64,000 nucleotides of DNA from Tachypleus tridentatus (lineage: Eukaryota; Arthropoda; Merostomata; Xiphosura; Limulidae): the NCBI RefSeq assembly GCF_004210375.1, contig NC_134829.1, positions 57,280,107 to 57,344,106 of the forward strand. The letters run 5' to 3'. Position numbers and translations under genes: made by a program. A model generated the notes under the pieces. It was not told the origin of the DNA. It searched no databases and saw only the letters and a program-made list of their open reading frames with translations. Shown here one piece after another: positions 37,961-49,980 of this stretch; position 1 is the stretch's first letter; every line of letters starts with the position of its first letter.

Positions 37961-38193
37961 CTGGGGACCGACATAGACAAGTGGTTAAGGCACTCTGAAG
38001 GTCACGGGTTCAAATCCCCATCACACCAAACATACTCGCCCTTTCCCACTATTCATTGATAAAAGAATAGCCCAAGAGTTTGCGGTGGGTGGTGATGACT
38101 AGCAGCCTTCCATTTCTTACACTGCTAAATTAGGGAGGGCTAGCGCAGATAGCTCTCAAGTAGCTGTGCACGAAATTCCAAACAAACGAAACC
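37961..38193 (+). mobile_element. SINE-1 with two internal deletions
   Basis: The head has lost about 10 bp of the anticodon arm ('gcactc' joined to 'tgaagg'). About 33 bp of the body between 'cgccctttc' and 'ccactattc' are missing. It is otherwise a standard copy with B box 'ggttcaaatcc'. A short direct repeat 'agtatg' flanks it (37955-37960, 38194-38199). Confidence 0.88.
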
Positions 38194-38199
38194 AGTATG

Positions 38200-38549
38200 T
38201 TGTTATTGTTGGCTGCTGCACCAAGATGGAGTTGCCTCAGCCAGATGTAGACTTCTTTAGCTTTGCATCACGACTGTGCTAGAAATGGAAAAAACTTATC
38301 TCAGTTGTAACATATATCTCAGTCAAATAGAAACTAGTTTATAATGATAATACTTCAGAAGATAAAAAATTAGTTTAACTGCAGAAAATTATTTATAATA
38401 ATAATAAATATCTCTTTTATATAATACAAAATATGGTATATAAAACATATAATACTAAATAAATGAAATAATAAAAGTGTAGTTCAACAAAAATGCGAAA
38501 TTAGTTTACATATGTTATATTCTATAATTTACATATAATATATTTTTAT
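38200..38549. other. Unique AT-rich sequence, no gene seen
   Basis: AT-rich with TAATA/ATAAT runs around 38390-38460. No gene or repeat family recognised. Confidence 0.5.
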
Positions 38550-38822
38550 GGCTGGGCATGGCAAGGTGGTTTGAACGTTCGACTCGCAATCTGAGAATTG
38601 CACGTTCGAATCCCCGTTACACCAAACACGCTTGCCCTTTCAGCCGTGTAGTCGTTATAATGTAACGACCAATCCCACTATTCGTTGGTAAAAGAGTAGC
38701 TCAAGAGATGGCGATGGGTGTTGATGACTAGCTGCCTTTCCTGTAGTCTTGCACTGCTAAATTAGGGACGGCTAGCGCAGATAGCCCTCAGTAGCTATGC
38801 GCGATATTCAAAACAAACAAAC
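38550..38822 (+). mobile_element. SINE-1
   Basis: Complete copy: 'ggctgggcatggc' start, B box 'cgttcgaatcc' near 38604-38614, body, tail 'aaaacaaacaaacc'. Confidence 0.92.
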
Positions 38823-39055
38823 CTAGCATTTGGAGGTGTTCATGTACCATTGATAGCAGTTTAGTAGTCATCTCAGATTCTCTCAGCTGAGACTTGACTG
38901 GATTAATAATAATGTAATACATTAAACTTTTAGGTGATTTTACAATATTGATGTGGTTTAACCATCTTACCATAACCATTTTTTACTGAGCATGTCACGA
39001 TGTTTTCAGTAAGTTCTATTCAAAACGTACTTAAGCTACGTTTTGTTGATTTGGT

Positions 39056-39299
39056 TCGGTTTGTTTTGAATTTCGCGCAAAGCTACACGAGGGCTATCTG
39101 CGCTAGCCGTCCCTAATTTAGCAGTGTAAGACTAGAGGGAAGGCAACTAGTCATAATCACCCACCGCCAACTCTTGGGTTACTCTTTTACCAACGAATAG
39201 TGGGATTGGCCATCACATTATAACAACCCTACGGCTGAAAGGGTGAGCATGTTTTATATGACAGGGATTAGAACCCACAACCCTCAGATTAAGAGTCGC
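39056..39299 (-). mobile_element. SINE-1, head truncated
   Basis: Minus-strand copy with intact tail and body. The tRNA-like head stops within the anticodon arm ('attaagagtcg'), so the D arm and A box are missing. The B-box complement ('attagaaccca') is degraded. Confidence 0.9.
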
Positions 39300-41525
39300 T
39301 TTTTTGTTAATGCTACACCAATTAATATAGCATAAATTTATAACTAATAATCCATATCATAATATTATATAAACTCTAAGTTTCTGTTTTTATAATACAA
39401 ATTTTTTAAAAATGTTGAATTTTCTCCTCGTGTGATAAATGTGTTTTTTTCACTAATTACCCCTCTCTTTTCTAATTAATTTGCCATTCCTCCAAGAAGT
39501 GAAAAAAAAAGTTAATTACTAATTATAATATTGTCATTGCTCAGGGAAAGCATACTTTATATAGCCTTTAATTGTATTTGGTTACATAACTATGAAATAC
39601 ACTGACCCTCCTGCCTGTCACATCCTCTCTACGATGATTTGTCAATAATTCTCTCTTACGTTCAATACTATATTATGTATAACCAATAGAAAACCAATAT
39701 TTTTATCTATCAAATGACGTAATATATACAAAAAATTGTTAATTTCTTTGTCAGTACAAACTTCGTTTCCATAGGAAAGGTTCCCACAAGAACTAAGTTT
39801 ATACTAAAAGATAAATTAACGTGCTGTGAATATAATAAAGACAGTATAGAGAATTTGACATTTGTACTTGAAATATTAAATATTCACTGAATCATTCAGT
39901 GAATATAAATAATATACAAATAAATGTGAATACCTTAGCATTACCTACCAAAGTATTAGAATACAAGCACGAATGCTTCCAGAGGTGTATTTAAAAGAGG
40001 TAGAATACACATACCGTATGTCTGATGTTTATACGTGTTACAGAATGAACGATGTAGCAAGCCATGTAACACCAATCATAAATTATAATACCGTATCAAG
40101 ATAATACATGTGACAAAGATTGTGAATCAGCGTATTCTGCGTGTGGTTTTACTTCTACAACTTGTTAGTTGATAACAAGGAAAATAAAAATCGATTGGAA
40201 CACAGTGAAACTGTTACTGACATGAACTGACCACAGGACATCTGTTATGCGACCATTCACAATATTTCTGCGTGACATTTCTTCCACTTAGTTAGAGATA
40301 ACATTAAATAAACCTTAACCCAGAAGCTCTCGTTTTGCGAGTTAGTTTTAGTACCTTATACTGGAGTGTCTTATAAAGTTTCTGAAGTCCGCTGTATTAT
40401 AGAAACATTAAAAACATATGACCCTGTAGATTTATTATTTAATACAACCTTTTAAATAACACAAATAATTCGTTATTACAATTAAATACATTTTTCCTCA
40501 CATATAGACATCAATAGTGTTGACTTAAGTAACTGTTTCTTCAGGGAATTTTCTAGAATGTTCACTGTTCTTCCGAATCAGACTAAACAAGACTAGTCAA
40601 ATATTTATCATGCTAAAGTTTTAGGTCTCTTTGAAATTCTCTAAACCGTTTGTGTATAATCCCGAGCTCTAACACTTTCATCAAAATAGTTTTATTTTCA
40701 AATATTATCAACTTCTCGTAAAATAATCATCTACGTTACTGAAAAAAATTCCACGTTGCGCAGAATAAGAAATGATAAACATAACATTTAAAAATGTGTA
40801 TGAAAATACAGCTAAAACTAATCTAAACGTAACGGAGAGATTTAGGTTTTAAAGACCTTACAGTTTCTTAACTTGTAAGAAATATCCAGTAATGCTTCTA
40901 ACTGGAATATCGAATTTTGAACTTTTTTTTCGTGTCTTATTTATTTTCGTTTAAGTTTCAGTGAAACGGATGTGTTGCTGTACACTATCTCTAAATTTGT
41001 CTTAATACATGTCTTAACGAAACATTTCAGGACGAGCCACAAACTTTTCCCATCTCATCGCGTCCCGGGTGTGTCGTAGAACTGTCATGACGACTTCATG
41101 ACGATTTATTGAAACAGTTTTTAAGATTTAAAGTTAAGCACGCTCCTTTTCTTTGTTTCTTTCCTTTTTTTTTTGTAAAAAGATCAGTAGTTGTGACATA
41201 AGTAAAAGATATAGGCTTTTCCAACAGACTTGTATGTAAGCCATTATTCAGTGTTTCTAATCCATCCCACGTTGTAGTTGTGTTTAAATCCACCGTGGAA
41301 ACAAAAGGAAAAATAAAATATACAACTACTTGTGATTATTAAAATAACTGTTTAAATATTTTCACAACTGTTTACATTGTGTTTTATATTGTTTTGTGCA
41401 TCCATCGATAACAATAGAGAGAACCAATTTGTTTCATGAGGTCATTACTGTTTATTCCATTCGTCCTTATTAGCTACTAAACCGTGGATCCAGGGTAGTC
41501 ACCGTTTCACACAAGAAAATGATGT
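39300..41525. other. Longest unique, repeat-free stretch; no gene seen
   Basis: About 2.2 kb of AT-rich sequence with only short open frames (for example 41293-41096 on the minus strand, 65 codons) and no recognisable domain, tRNA or repeat. A spliced gene with small exons cannot be excluded by eye. Confidence 0.5.
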
Positions 41526-41770
41526 CCAGCATGGCCAGGTGATTAGGGAGCTGGACTCGCAGTCTGAGGGTCGCGGGCTCGAATCCTCGTCACACAAAAC
41601 ATGCTCGCCCTTTTAACCGTAAGGACGTTATATGTTTCAGTCAATCCCACTATTGTTAGTAAAAGAGCAGCCCAAGAGTTGGCGGAGGGTGGTCATGATT
41701 AGCTGCCTTCTCTCTAGACTTACACTAGCCCTTATGTGGTTTCAAGCGGTATTCGAAACCAAACACAAAC
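41526..41770 (+). mobile_element. SINE-1 with 3' body deletion
   Basis: Head 'ccagcatggccaggtg', B box 'gctcgaatcc'. The body is missing the 'gctaaattagggacgg' part before 'agcccttatgtgg'. The end has AAAC-type repeats. An open frame at 41632-41871 overlaps it and is not a gene. Confidence 0.88.
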
Positions 41771-42169
41771 AAATATTAACGTTGGTTGCTTTTGAAGACT
41801 CAAAAGACAGTCATGTGAAGCGACACCTACTGTGCCGTAATGGACGTGTTCTAGTGCCTAAAAACTGCTAGATAAAATTAACAGAAACCCAGTAAACTAT
41901 TTTGAATGAAGAACTATTGATTTGAGTGTAATGCTTAGTTCATCACGAAACGGTCCTTCAGATATAAGTTATTATTACCTTATTAATGAGAGTTTATACT
42001 GGTCCAAACCTCAATTCGTTTAATGGGCCATGTTTACTAAGTTGTGTAAAAATAGTAATAACTTATACACCTACGATGTTTAGTTATTCTAACTGGAAGG
42101 TATAACTAGAAAATAGAATAGTTGGCTTCTTGTCACAGCAAAATAAAAATAAAGTGGCCCATATTTTGG

Positions 42170-42350
42170 GACACTAGATGTGTACAAGAGCAACAGTCAA
42201 ATCCCACTATTTGATCTGACATTCGTGTTTGAAAGTTGGTTCTTTGTGGTGTTGACTATCTGCCTCCCATAACATTTCTAATATTATATAGGGCTAGCGC
42301 AGACAGCCCTCATGTGGCTTTGAGCGACACCCAAGAAAGATCAAAATACC
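42170..42350 (+). mobile_element. Degenerate SINE relic (SINE-3 type)
   Basis: 'acagtcaaatcccactatt' and 'gggctagcgcagacagccc' followed by 'tcatgtggctttgagcgac' match the SINE-1 body and tail in order, but the upstream part is not a SINE-1 head. Related to 2660-2838. Confidence 0.55.
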
Positions 42351-42391
42351 TTTGCACCGAGCGGTGCTTGGTGATATTATCGTCGAGTTAG

Positions 42392-42655
42392 TTTTGTTTG
42401 TTTTTTTTTAATTTCGCACAAAGCTACTCGAGGGCTATCTGTGCTACCCGACCCTAATTTAGCAGTGTAAGACTAGAGGGAAGGCAACTAGTATTCACCA
42501 CTCACCGGGCTACTCTTTTACCAACGAATAGTGGGATTGACCGTCACATTATAACGCCCCCACGGCTGAAAGGGCGAGCATGTTTGGCACGACGGGGAAC
42601 GCGACCCTCAGATTACGAGTCGCACGCCTTAACGCGCTAGGCCTTGCCAGGCCTC
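42392..42655 (-). mobile_element. SINE-1 with 9-bp target duplication
   Basis: Minus-strand, well-preserved copy. Its head ends 'aacgcgctaggccttgcc'. There is a small deletion in the B-box region ('ggggaacgcgaccc') and a deletion in the 'caactcttggg' part. Flanked by 'tcgagttag' at 42383-42391 and 42656-42664. Confidence 0.92.
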
Positions 42656-42664
42656 TCGAGTTAG

Positions 42665-43270
42665 ATAAGAACTAGAGCTATTCACAACTAACTTTTTCAG
42701 GATAGGCGTTTTCTTATCTAAACTCAACTATAATGGTTTACATTATTACGATTTTGCGTAAAGTCTTTAGACATATTTTCTTCTGTTTTATGAATGTGGT
42801 GCAACAGTCTAAAATAGTCTAAAATTAATTGTCTGAATGGGTCAAGGTTTTGTAACGCTTCTTTAACGAATTATTAGTTTTAAACGAGACGTACTTAAAA
42901 GTTCATAAAAACATAAAAATAAAAATAACTTCTTAAATCGAGAATCCAGTCTCGGCTTTCGCGTCTCAAATAATTCGCGAAGTCACGAGATTTAGTAAAT
43001 TGCGTAATAAATTTTTCTAACTCATCTAATCTTATCTTATGTATATATGCATGCATATAGACATAAACTCTTCGTTTGTTTGACGTCATCACTTCGCAAC
43101 ACATAGATTCGAACATTCACTCGTCTGCAGTTACTTCCACAATATTTTCTCATTTTATCGTAAGTTCACTATTTTTATCCCAAGAATCTCCAAATATTAG
43201 AATCGGTTTTTAATTACATCTGTTGCATAAAAATGACGGTTGGTGTCGCGTAGACCAAGAGTGCAAAGTC
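42665..43270. other. Unique sequence, no gene seen
   Basis: A 73-codon minus-strand frame (43116-42895) is unrecognised. Confidence 0.5.
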
Positions 43271-43274
43271 ACAT

Positions 43275-43363
43275 GGTCTCGTGAAAATGTGTACAAAAAA
43301 AAAAGCGTTTCGTGATTGGTCTCGTGAAAATGTGTACAGAAAATAAAGCGTTTCGTGATTGGT
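43275..43363. repeat. 43-bp direct duplication
   Basis: 'ggtctcgtgaaaatgtgtac' begins at 43275 and again at 43318, each copy running through an A-rich stretch to 'gcgtttcgtgatt'. Nearly identical, so recent. Confidence 0.92.
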
Positions 43364-43637
43364 CGACATTTACAAACTGAATGTTGAAAAAATATATTCG
43401 GAGAATATTAACAAAAAACAAAAATAAACCTCCGCATGTTGATAAATTTGTGAGAAATCTCATATGAAACCACGATGTTATTTATAAGTTAATAACGCTT
43501 GGCCTATATTCCCTAAAATAATGTACGAGTATTTGTTTATTTGTCGAATTTATCGAGAACGTATTTGTAGTAGCAATCGCAAATTTTTAAGCGGTAAACT
43601 AAAGATAGGTATTTGTTACACATCATCCGTCTCAATC

Positions 43638-43719
43638 TCTTGGAATACTCTTTTACCAACGACTAATGGGATTGACTGTAACTTTATAACCACATCAAGG
43701 TTAAAAAGGTGAGCATTTT
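43638..43719 (-). mobile_element. SINE-1 fragment
   Basis: 'actcttttaccaacgacta' followed by 'atgggattgactg' and 'gtgagcat' match the middle of the SINE-1 body on the minus strand. Head and tail are absent. Confidence 0.75.
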
Positions 43720-43881
43720 AGTAATTAGAATTTATCTCTCAAGTCATACCATGCCAATAAAAGCATTAAGTGGATTGATATGAAAGTATGATATTCCCTG
43801 TACCAATACGATGTGTCTTTAATACGGTGTTGTTTTTGTAAATATATATTTATTCAGTTAATCTGCTGTTTCTTATGCAAT

Positions 43882-44325
43882 TCAGGCTAATACCATAGTA
43901 TTTTATTGTGCATGTGTTCACTAGGCTAATATCACAACTTGTTTTGTACGATTGCTCGCTAGGCTAACATAGTATTTTATAGTGTGAGTGTTCGATACGC
44001 TAACATACTGTTTTATTGTACTAGTATTCGATAGGCTGATATCGTGTTTTATTGTACGAGTGTTCACCGGGCTAGTACAGCGTTTTATTGTACAAATTGT
44101 TCGCTAGGTAAATAGAATGTTTTATTGTACGAGTGTTCGTTAGGCTAATATAGTGTTTTATTGTACGAGGGTTTCCGAGGCTAATATAGCATTTTATTGT
44201 AGAAATTGTTCCCTTGACTAATGTAGTGTATTATTGTACGAGTGTTCCCTTGACTAATGTAGTGTATTATTGTACGAGTGTTTCCTGGATTAATATAATG
44301 TTTTATTGTACGAATTGTACTTTGG
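43882..44325. repeat. 36-41-bp minisatellite, about a dozen diverged copies
   Basis: The repeated core is 'ggctaatatagtgttttatt' then 'gtacgagtgttcgcta'. Spacing varies from about 36 to 41 bp and copies are clearly diverged. Confidence 0.88.
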
Positions 44326-44341
44326 GAATTGATATAGAATT

Positions 44342-44489
44342 GGAGTCAATACATTAGTCGTCATTACTTGACTTTAGGGTAATACACCCTTAGAGTCATT
44401 ACGTTAGTCGTCATTACTTGACTTTAGGGTGATATACCCTTTGAATCAATACATTAGTCGTCATTACTTGACTTTAGGGTGTTATACAC
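44342..44489. repeat. 50-bp tandem repeat, 3 copies
   Basis: 'ttagtcgtcattacttgac' recurs at about 44354, 44404 and 44454, directly after the previous array. Confidence 0.92.
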
Positions 44490-44607
44490 GCAATGTAAAC
44501 TTTAATTTTTGGTTATTTAACATGTAAACCGAATCATCAACGTGTTAATAAACATTTGTTCCTATGTTGTTTCTACTTCATATTTAAGTGCTATATATTT
44601 CTGGACT

Positions 44608-44876
44608 TGGAATGGCTTAACAGCTTGCTGAACTGTGAGTTCAGAGTCTATTCTATGGTTCGCCTCTCACTGCTGCGAAATTACTAGTGTTGGGAAGGTG
44701 GATGCGTAAAAAGTGTGACGATCATATCCTATTTTCTACAAGAGTTTCCCATCACTTGGCGATAGGTGCTGTAAGTAACTACCTTCCTGTTAGTTTAACC
44801 AGTTCATAATTAAGATAGTATTATTCAGGTATTTCATCTATAGCTCTGCTCGAATATCCGGAAACAAACAAAATTC
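44608..44876 (+). mobile_element. Degenerate tRNA-derived SINE relic
   Basis: The start ('ttggaatggcttaacagc' then 'gttcgcctctcac') has a tRNA-like layout. The middle ('gtgacgatcatatcc', 'cacttggcgataggtg') resembles a decayed SINE-1 body. The end 'gctctgctcgaatatccg' plus AAAC repeats matches the tail type at 2801-2838. Confidence 0.5.
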
Positions 44877-45570
44877 TAAATTTTGCTTGTCTTAACAAAT
44901 TGGTAATTGGTCTATTATATTTTTTATATGGTAAACATACCGTTATAATATCGATATACTTATATAATTTTCTTTTTTTTTTTTAAATCCCTAAGGGAAT
45001 ATATAAATAATGCAGTGTTATAAAATTATCATAAATATAATTAACTGGAATCATGTTTTTGAATCCAAATATTTACTTCCGTCTGTTTTATTTCCTGTTC
45101 ACCATGTTTTTCAATGGTTTCTTATTTCCGCTTTTCGATACATTTCCGTATGTCTAGATGATTTTTACTTCCGGTGTTCAGAATTTAATTTAACTCTCAC
45201 TACGTTATGTGTCTCGTGCATGAGCACGCTTCACGAGAACAGAACAATTATAGGAATGTAAAAAAGACAAAAAAACCCGCTGTAAACAGCATAATTTACG
45301 ATGGGCTGACGTAACATGATTTATTTGAATGTCTTGATCCTTTCTTTGAATAGTGAAATGTCTATATAATTAGTTTTCAGTCCAACAATATTTGTACCTT
45401 ATTTTCATCATTGCTTTGATTGGTAATAAATACGAGTAATGCTCCCGACTAGGAATAGTTTTATTATTGTTTATTTCGTTCATACTGAGAGATAAAAAGA
45501 GAAAATTATTGTTTATATTGACAGTGATTTAATATTGGACGTGACCTCTAACTCTGTCTGATTGTGAATA
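44877..45570. other. Unique AT-rich sequence, no gene seen
   Basis: Includes a T10 run near 44974. An 83-codon frame (45010-45261) is unrecognised. Confidence 0.5.
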
Positions 45571-45572
45571 TT

Positions 45573-45990
45573 GCAAGGTGTAAAAGGTGGACACGACGTT
45601 AAGAAAGGTGTAAAAGGTTGACACGACGTTAAGAAAGGTGTAAAAGGTTGGCCGACGTTAAGAAAGGTGTAAAAGGTGGACACGACATCACGAAAGGTGT
45701 AAAAGGTTGGCACGACGTTACGAAAGGTGTAAAAGGTGGACACGACGTTAAGAAAGGTGTTAAAGGTTGACATGACATTAAAAAATGTGTTTAAAGTTAG
45801 GAGAACGTAAATAAATGTGTTAAAATTTGTCATGATGTTAAAAATGTGTTAAAATTTGTCATGATGTTAAAAATGTGTTAAAATTAATGACGATGTTAAA
45901 AATGTGTTAAAATTTGACATGACATTAAGAAAGGTGTTAAAGGTTGGCATTACGTTAAGAATGTTGTTAAAGGTCGACGTATATAATGCT
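45573..45990. repeat. 30-bp minisatellite, about 14 copies
   Basis: The unit is 'aggtgtaaaaggttgacacg' then 'acgttaagaa'. The left half (45573-45775) is homogeneous; the right half decays into 'aatgtgttaaaatttg' types. The 30-bp period (10 codons) keeps a minus-strand frame open for 106 codons (45833-45513), which I treat as a shadow. Confidence 0.92.
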
Positions 45991-46067
45991 TCAGTATTGT
46001 GCAGTATAATGTGTATTGGTTAATAATAATAGTATGTATTATTTAATACGACGTCTCACGTGACAGA

Positions 46068-46310
46068 ATGGTGGAGTCGAAGAAATTGAAACTATGGACG
46101 AAAGATAAAAGTAAACGACAAATAAGATTAAAGCTGAATAACACTATAGCTGAAGAAACACAACGTTCCAACACAAATGGTACAGCTAAGAATAAAGTGC
46201 TTAGAAACATTATGGGTCTTATTGCAATGTTTCATCACCATGGTAACACTACAAGAGATTACGCTTCGCCAAATTTAGTGTTACAGAACACACAACTTGA
46301 TGTATCGTAA
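46068..46310 (+). other. Unrecognised 80-codon open frame
   Basis: A basic, charged frame starting MVESKKLKLWTKDKSKRQIR that does not overlap a recognised repeat. I know no family for it and see no supporting promoter or splice context. It is listed only because it is one of the few frames here that repeats do not explain. It may well be chance. Confidence 0.12.
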
Positions 46311-46800
46311 ACGACTAACATAAACAGTGTTACTATTAAAACTTTATGTGTTGTAATCTAAACAATATCACAACGTCACGGACTGGATGAGAAGCCTGTA
46401 CGTCATGGGCGGAAACAAAGGAAAATGTAACTGAAATGTGATTATAAACATATCTAAATAAAAGTCTTTGTGGAAACTGTTAAGATAAAAGCTTAGATAG
46501 GTTTAGAGCTGTTTTTTTTTATCACACAGTCAATACTCTAGGAAAAACCTGGATATTTATTATCTAGCGTTTCCGCTTGCCGTTACGTTTCAGTAAAACA
46601 GTACTCGAAGAGACATTACGTTTCTTACACTCAGTACTTTATGAGACTCCTTCGTGTTATCCGTGCAAACGAAAAGTAGAGATTTGTTTATCAAAATTGA
46701 ACTTTTTCAGCCAACTAAATGGGTAAATATATACTACATTAATTAAGAACCAAAATAATTAGGTTTGACAGCTCGACAAATAGTGGTTTACCATATTACA
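46311..46800. other. Unique sequence, no gene seen
   Basis: No recognisable gene or repeat before the 72-bp array. Confidence 0.5.
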
Positions 46801-46806
46801 ATAATA

Positions 46807-47378
46807 ATGAGAATGCCTGGGTTTAGTATCGGACAACTTATGGATTAACATGTTAAAATAAGAACCAGAGCTCCCGTCATGAGAATGCCTGGGTTTAGTA
46901 TCGGACAACGTACGAATTAACATGTTAAAATAAGAACCAGAGCTACTGACATGAGAATGTCTGGGTTTAGTATCGGACAACTTACGAATTAACATGTTAA
47001 AATAAGAACCAGAGCTCCCGTCATGAGAATGCCTGGGTTTAGTATCGGACAACTTACGGATTAACATGTTAAAATAAGAACCAGAGCTACAGTCATGAGA
47101 ATGCCTGGGTTTAGTATCGGACAACTTACGGATTAACATGTTAAAATAAGAACCAGAGCTCCCGTCATGAGAATGCCTGGGTTTAGTATCGGACAACGTA
47201 CGGATTAACATGTTAAAATAAGAACCAGAGCTCCCGTCATGAGAATGCCTGGGTTTAGTATCGGACAACTTACGGATTAACATGTTAAAATAAGAACCAG
47301 AGCTACCGTCATGAGAATGCCTGGGTTTAGTATCGGACAACTTACGGATTAACATGTTAAAATAAGAGCCAGAGCTAC
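46807..47378. repeat. 72-bp minisatellite, 8 copies
   Basis: 'atgagaatgcctgggttta' begins at 46807 and recurs every 72 bp (46879, 46951, 47023, 47095, 47167, 47239, 47311). On the minus strand 72 bp equals 24 codons, giving a 198-codon frame (47355-46759) that repeats MLIRKLSDTKPR-HSHDGSSGSYFN. Differences between copies include amino-acid changes (K/T, D/V, G/C/S) as well as silent ones, so no protein constraint is apparent. The frame starts and stops at the array edges. Most likely non-coding. Confidence 0.95.
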
Positions 47379-49498
47379 TGTGTTTATTAGCTCAATAGTT
47401 TCAAATACTGCTTAAAAAATATATACATTTTTAATAACTAATGTAGCATGAATCCCCCTCCTAGGTTCAGCGATAGACTTCCAAACTTGTAACACTAGAA
47501 ATCGGGATAGCAGCATAGATAGCTTACTTTGTATCTATGCGCTTATTTACAAATAAAGAAACGAACAAACAAGACTTGAAAGTTGATTTATTACCCAAAG
47601 CTGTCTTTTGTAGTCCAAGTTTTTTGTTATTACACTAATATTACTTCTATAAAAATGCCAAAAATTATATTAACATTCAATAGAAAGTTCAATGTTGACA
47701 CAGGTCTGTATATTTTAGATAGAAACATACTTGAGAATTCTCGTGCCTTTCTAAGTACACATTTCGAAATTTCTCCAACCGACTTGTTTCTTGGACTGTG
47801 AATTGTCTATTTTCGATCGCACGTGTTTGTGTTGGTTCGTGAGTGTCATCATAGTTAACTTTCCGGACTAAACGTTTGTTTATTGAAGGCAATAAAAACA
47901 AACAAAGGATCATATACAGTGGATTTAAAATCACGCATTTCTAGAGAAGAGATGGGAGACTGGTATCAAAATAAACATGGTGTCTCTACTTGACGTTTGA
48001 TAACGTTTTAACCAACAATACTGTTGCCAGGATCTAGGATATAGGTTGAGTCACTTTGTCGTCAGTAAAAGCGTAAAAACATTCTACTGTACCCGGGCTG
48101 TTCTGAAGTCAGTGAGTAACCTAGCAGTATTTAAAACTATAGAAGTTTCAGTTATCTTAAATCGGGTGTGGTCCAGTAGTTTTGCATGTCCAGGATTTGA
48201 CTCCGAGGTTTCCTTATTCGCGTTCCATTGTTCATAAAAATACGCTTCGCACTTGGAATATTAGGTGAATGATAAGTGTGACAGTTAAATATCTCTATTA
48301 CACAGTGCACGAAGAATTTGCAGGGAGTATTGCTTTTGCCTCTCAGTTCAAAATTAGGGGCGATTACCTAGAAATGACAGCATGTTCGCCTTTGCACAAA
48401 AGTTCTAAACAAAAGTTTGTACTGTTTATTATTATTAGCAGTTATTATCTTTTAAAGATACTGTGTCTGCATCTTGGCAGAACTTATATCAAAATGAATA
48501 GACCGTTCCAGAGAAACATTGTCATAAATATCACATTAGAACAGCCTGTGACGTGTTCATGACGTCATGTTCGCATTCTGAGAATGAAGAAAAGTAAAGT
48601 TCTCCGTAACGGGAAAAGGAGTCGAGACAGGAAAATTGTGACCCCCTTTTGCAAGTCTACATGTACACACAGTAAAAATGTCTCTAATTTGGATATTGCG
48701 CTTCACGTAATAAAATAGTTTTTCCAATATCATACAAGCAGGAGTTCCATTATAGTAAGATGATGATAATTACCGAATATTAAGAAAACAGATGTGATGT
48801 TACGGTAGTGATTCTTCAGTTGTGACTGTATATATAGATCTCAATTATTGGACAAGTCTAAGATGTTGCCACAGATGATCAAATGTCTGAGATGTCTCTG
48901 TTTCTGAACAGATGTGAACACTATTAAGTCATATTAGAAGTTCCTGATATGTTTTATATCAAATAAAGGAGACAAAACAAAAATACGATAAATCACTGCT
49001 TTTGGTTTCTCTTTGCAGTAGAGACAAACCAGGTAATAAAAGGGCTGACACGAAACAAAATTCCGCTGGCAGACATTTATCTCAACTAAGACGTGACAAC
49101 TGTAGAAAATATTTTCATATTTTATATGAATATTTATTGTTAATGGCGCATTGCCTTTCACATCCACTAAGCTAGAATTGATGACTTCTGGGTATTGGGT
49201 TGAGTATCTAAAATGTGAAATAAACTCTGTACTTGGGGCTAATATCTAGAACTGAAGTCTTCCTAAGGGTGAAGTGTTGGCTTTGATTGATTTCAAAATA
49301 ATACATGGTATTAAGATATCTGTAAACATATTAGCAGAAATAATAATTAAAACAATGATGAAAATAGTTTTACTTTTTCATAATTCGTCCTTTTTTTCCA
49401 GTATCAAAATAAAATGTTTAAATGGACTTCAAGTTTTAATGAACACAAAAAATAAATTTCATTTAATATATAAAACAGCTTTATTTAATAAAAAACAA
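47379..49498. other. Mostly unique sequence; possible old SINE remnant
   Basis: Several short unrecognised open frames (47583-47801, 47934-47689 minus, 48046-48237, 48269-48562, 49167-48934 minus, 49274-49516). The piece at about 48165-48370 ('gtggtccagtagttttgc', 'gtgtgacagttaaatatc') looks like a badly decayed tRNA-derived SINE, at low confidence. No domain recognised. Confidence 0.4.
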
Positions 49499-49769
49499 CC
49501 CGCCATGGTCACATGATTAAGGCACTCAACTTGTAATCCGAAGGTCGCAGGTTCGAATCCCCGTCACACCAAACATCCTCGCCTTTTCAACCGTAGAGGC
49601 GATATAATGTGACGGTTGATCCAAGTATTCGTTTGGACAAGAGCAGCACAAGAGTTGGCAGTTGGTAGTGATGAATAGTTGCCTTCTCTCTAGTTTTACA
49701 CTCTTAAAGTATGGACGGCTAGCGCAGATAGCGCTTGTGTAACTTTGCGCGAAAGTTAACACAAACCAA
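49499..49769 (+). mobile_element. SINE-1
   Basis: Complete but moderately diverged: head 'cccgccatggtcacatg', B box 'ggttcgaatcc' near 49550-49560, body, short AAAC-like tail. The minus-strand frame 49762-49526 is a shadow. Confidence 0.9.
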
Positions 49770-49849
49770 TAAGCAACATATGTAAAAAGAATATATCATA
49801 ATTTTTAATGAAAAGCACTTGAAATATATTAAATGTACATAAATAATCC

Positions 49850-49971
49850 GTCCCTCGCTGGTACAGCGTTAAGTCTATGGATTTACAACGCTAAAATCAG
49901 CGGTTCGATTCCCCTCGACGGTCTGAGCAGATACCCCGATATGGCTTTGCTGGAAGAAGACATAAACACAC
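49850..49971 (+). mobile_element. SINE-2 with 9-bp target duplication
   Basis: Best single copy of this family. Head 'gtccctcgctggtacagcg', anticodon region 'ggatttacaacgct', B box 'ggttcgattcc', module 'agataccccgatatggc', then 'acataaacacac'. Flanked by 'aaataatcc' at 49841-49849 and 49972-49980. Confidence 0.92.
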
Positions 49972-49980
49972 AAATAATCC

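Noticed and set aside
45513..45833. 106-codon minus-strand open frame
   Set aside because: Product of the 30-bp minisatellite, whose period is 10 codons.
46759..47355. 198-codon minus-strand open frame as a gene
   Set aside because: Explained by the 72-bp period. Units vary without protein constraint, and the frame starts and ends at array edges.
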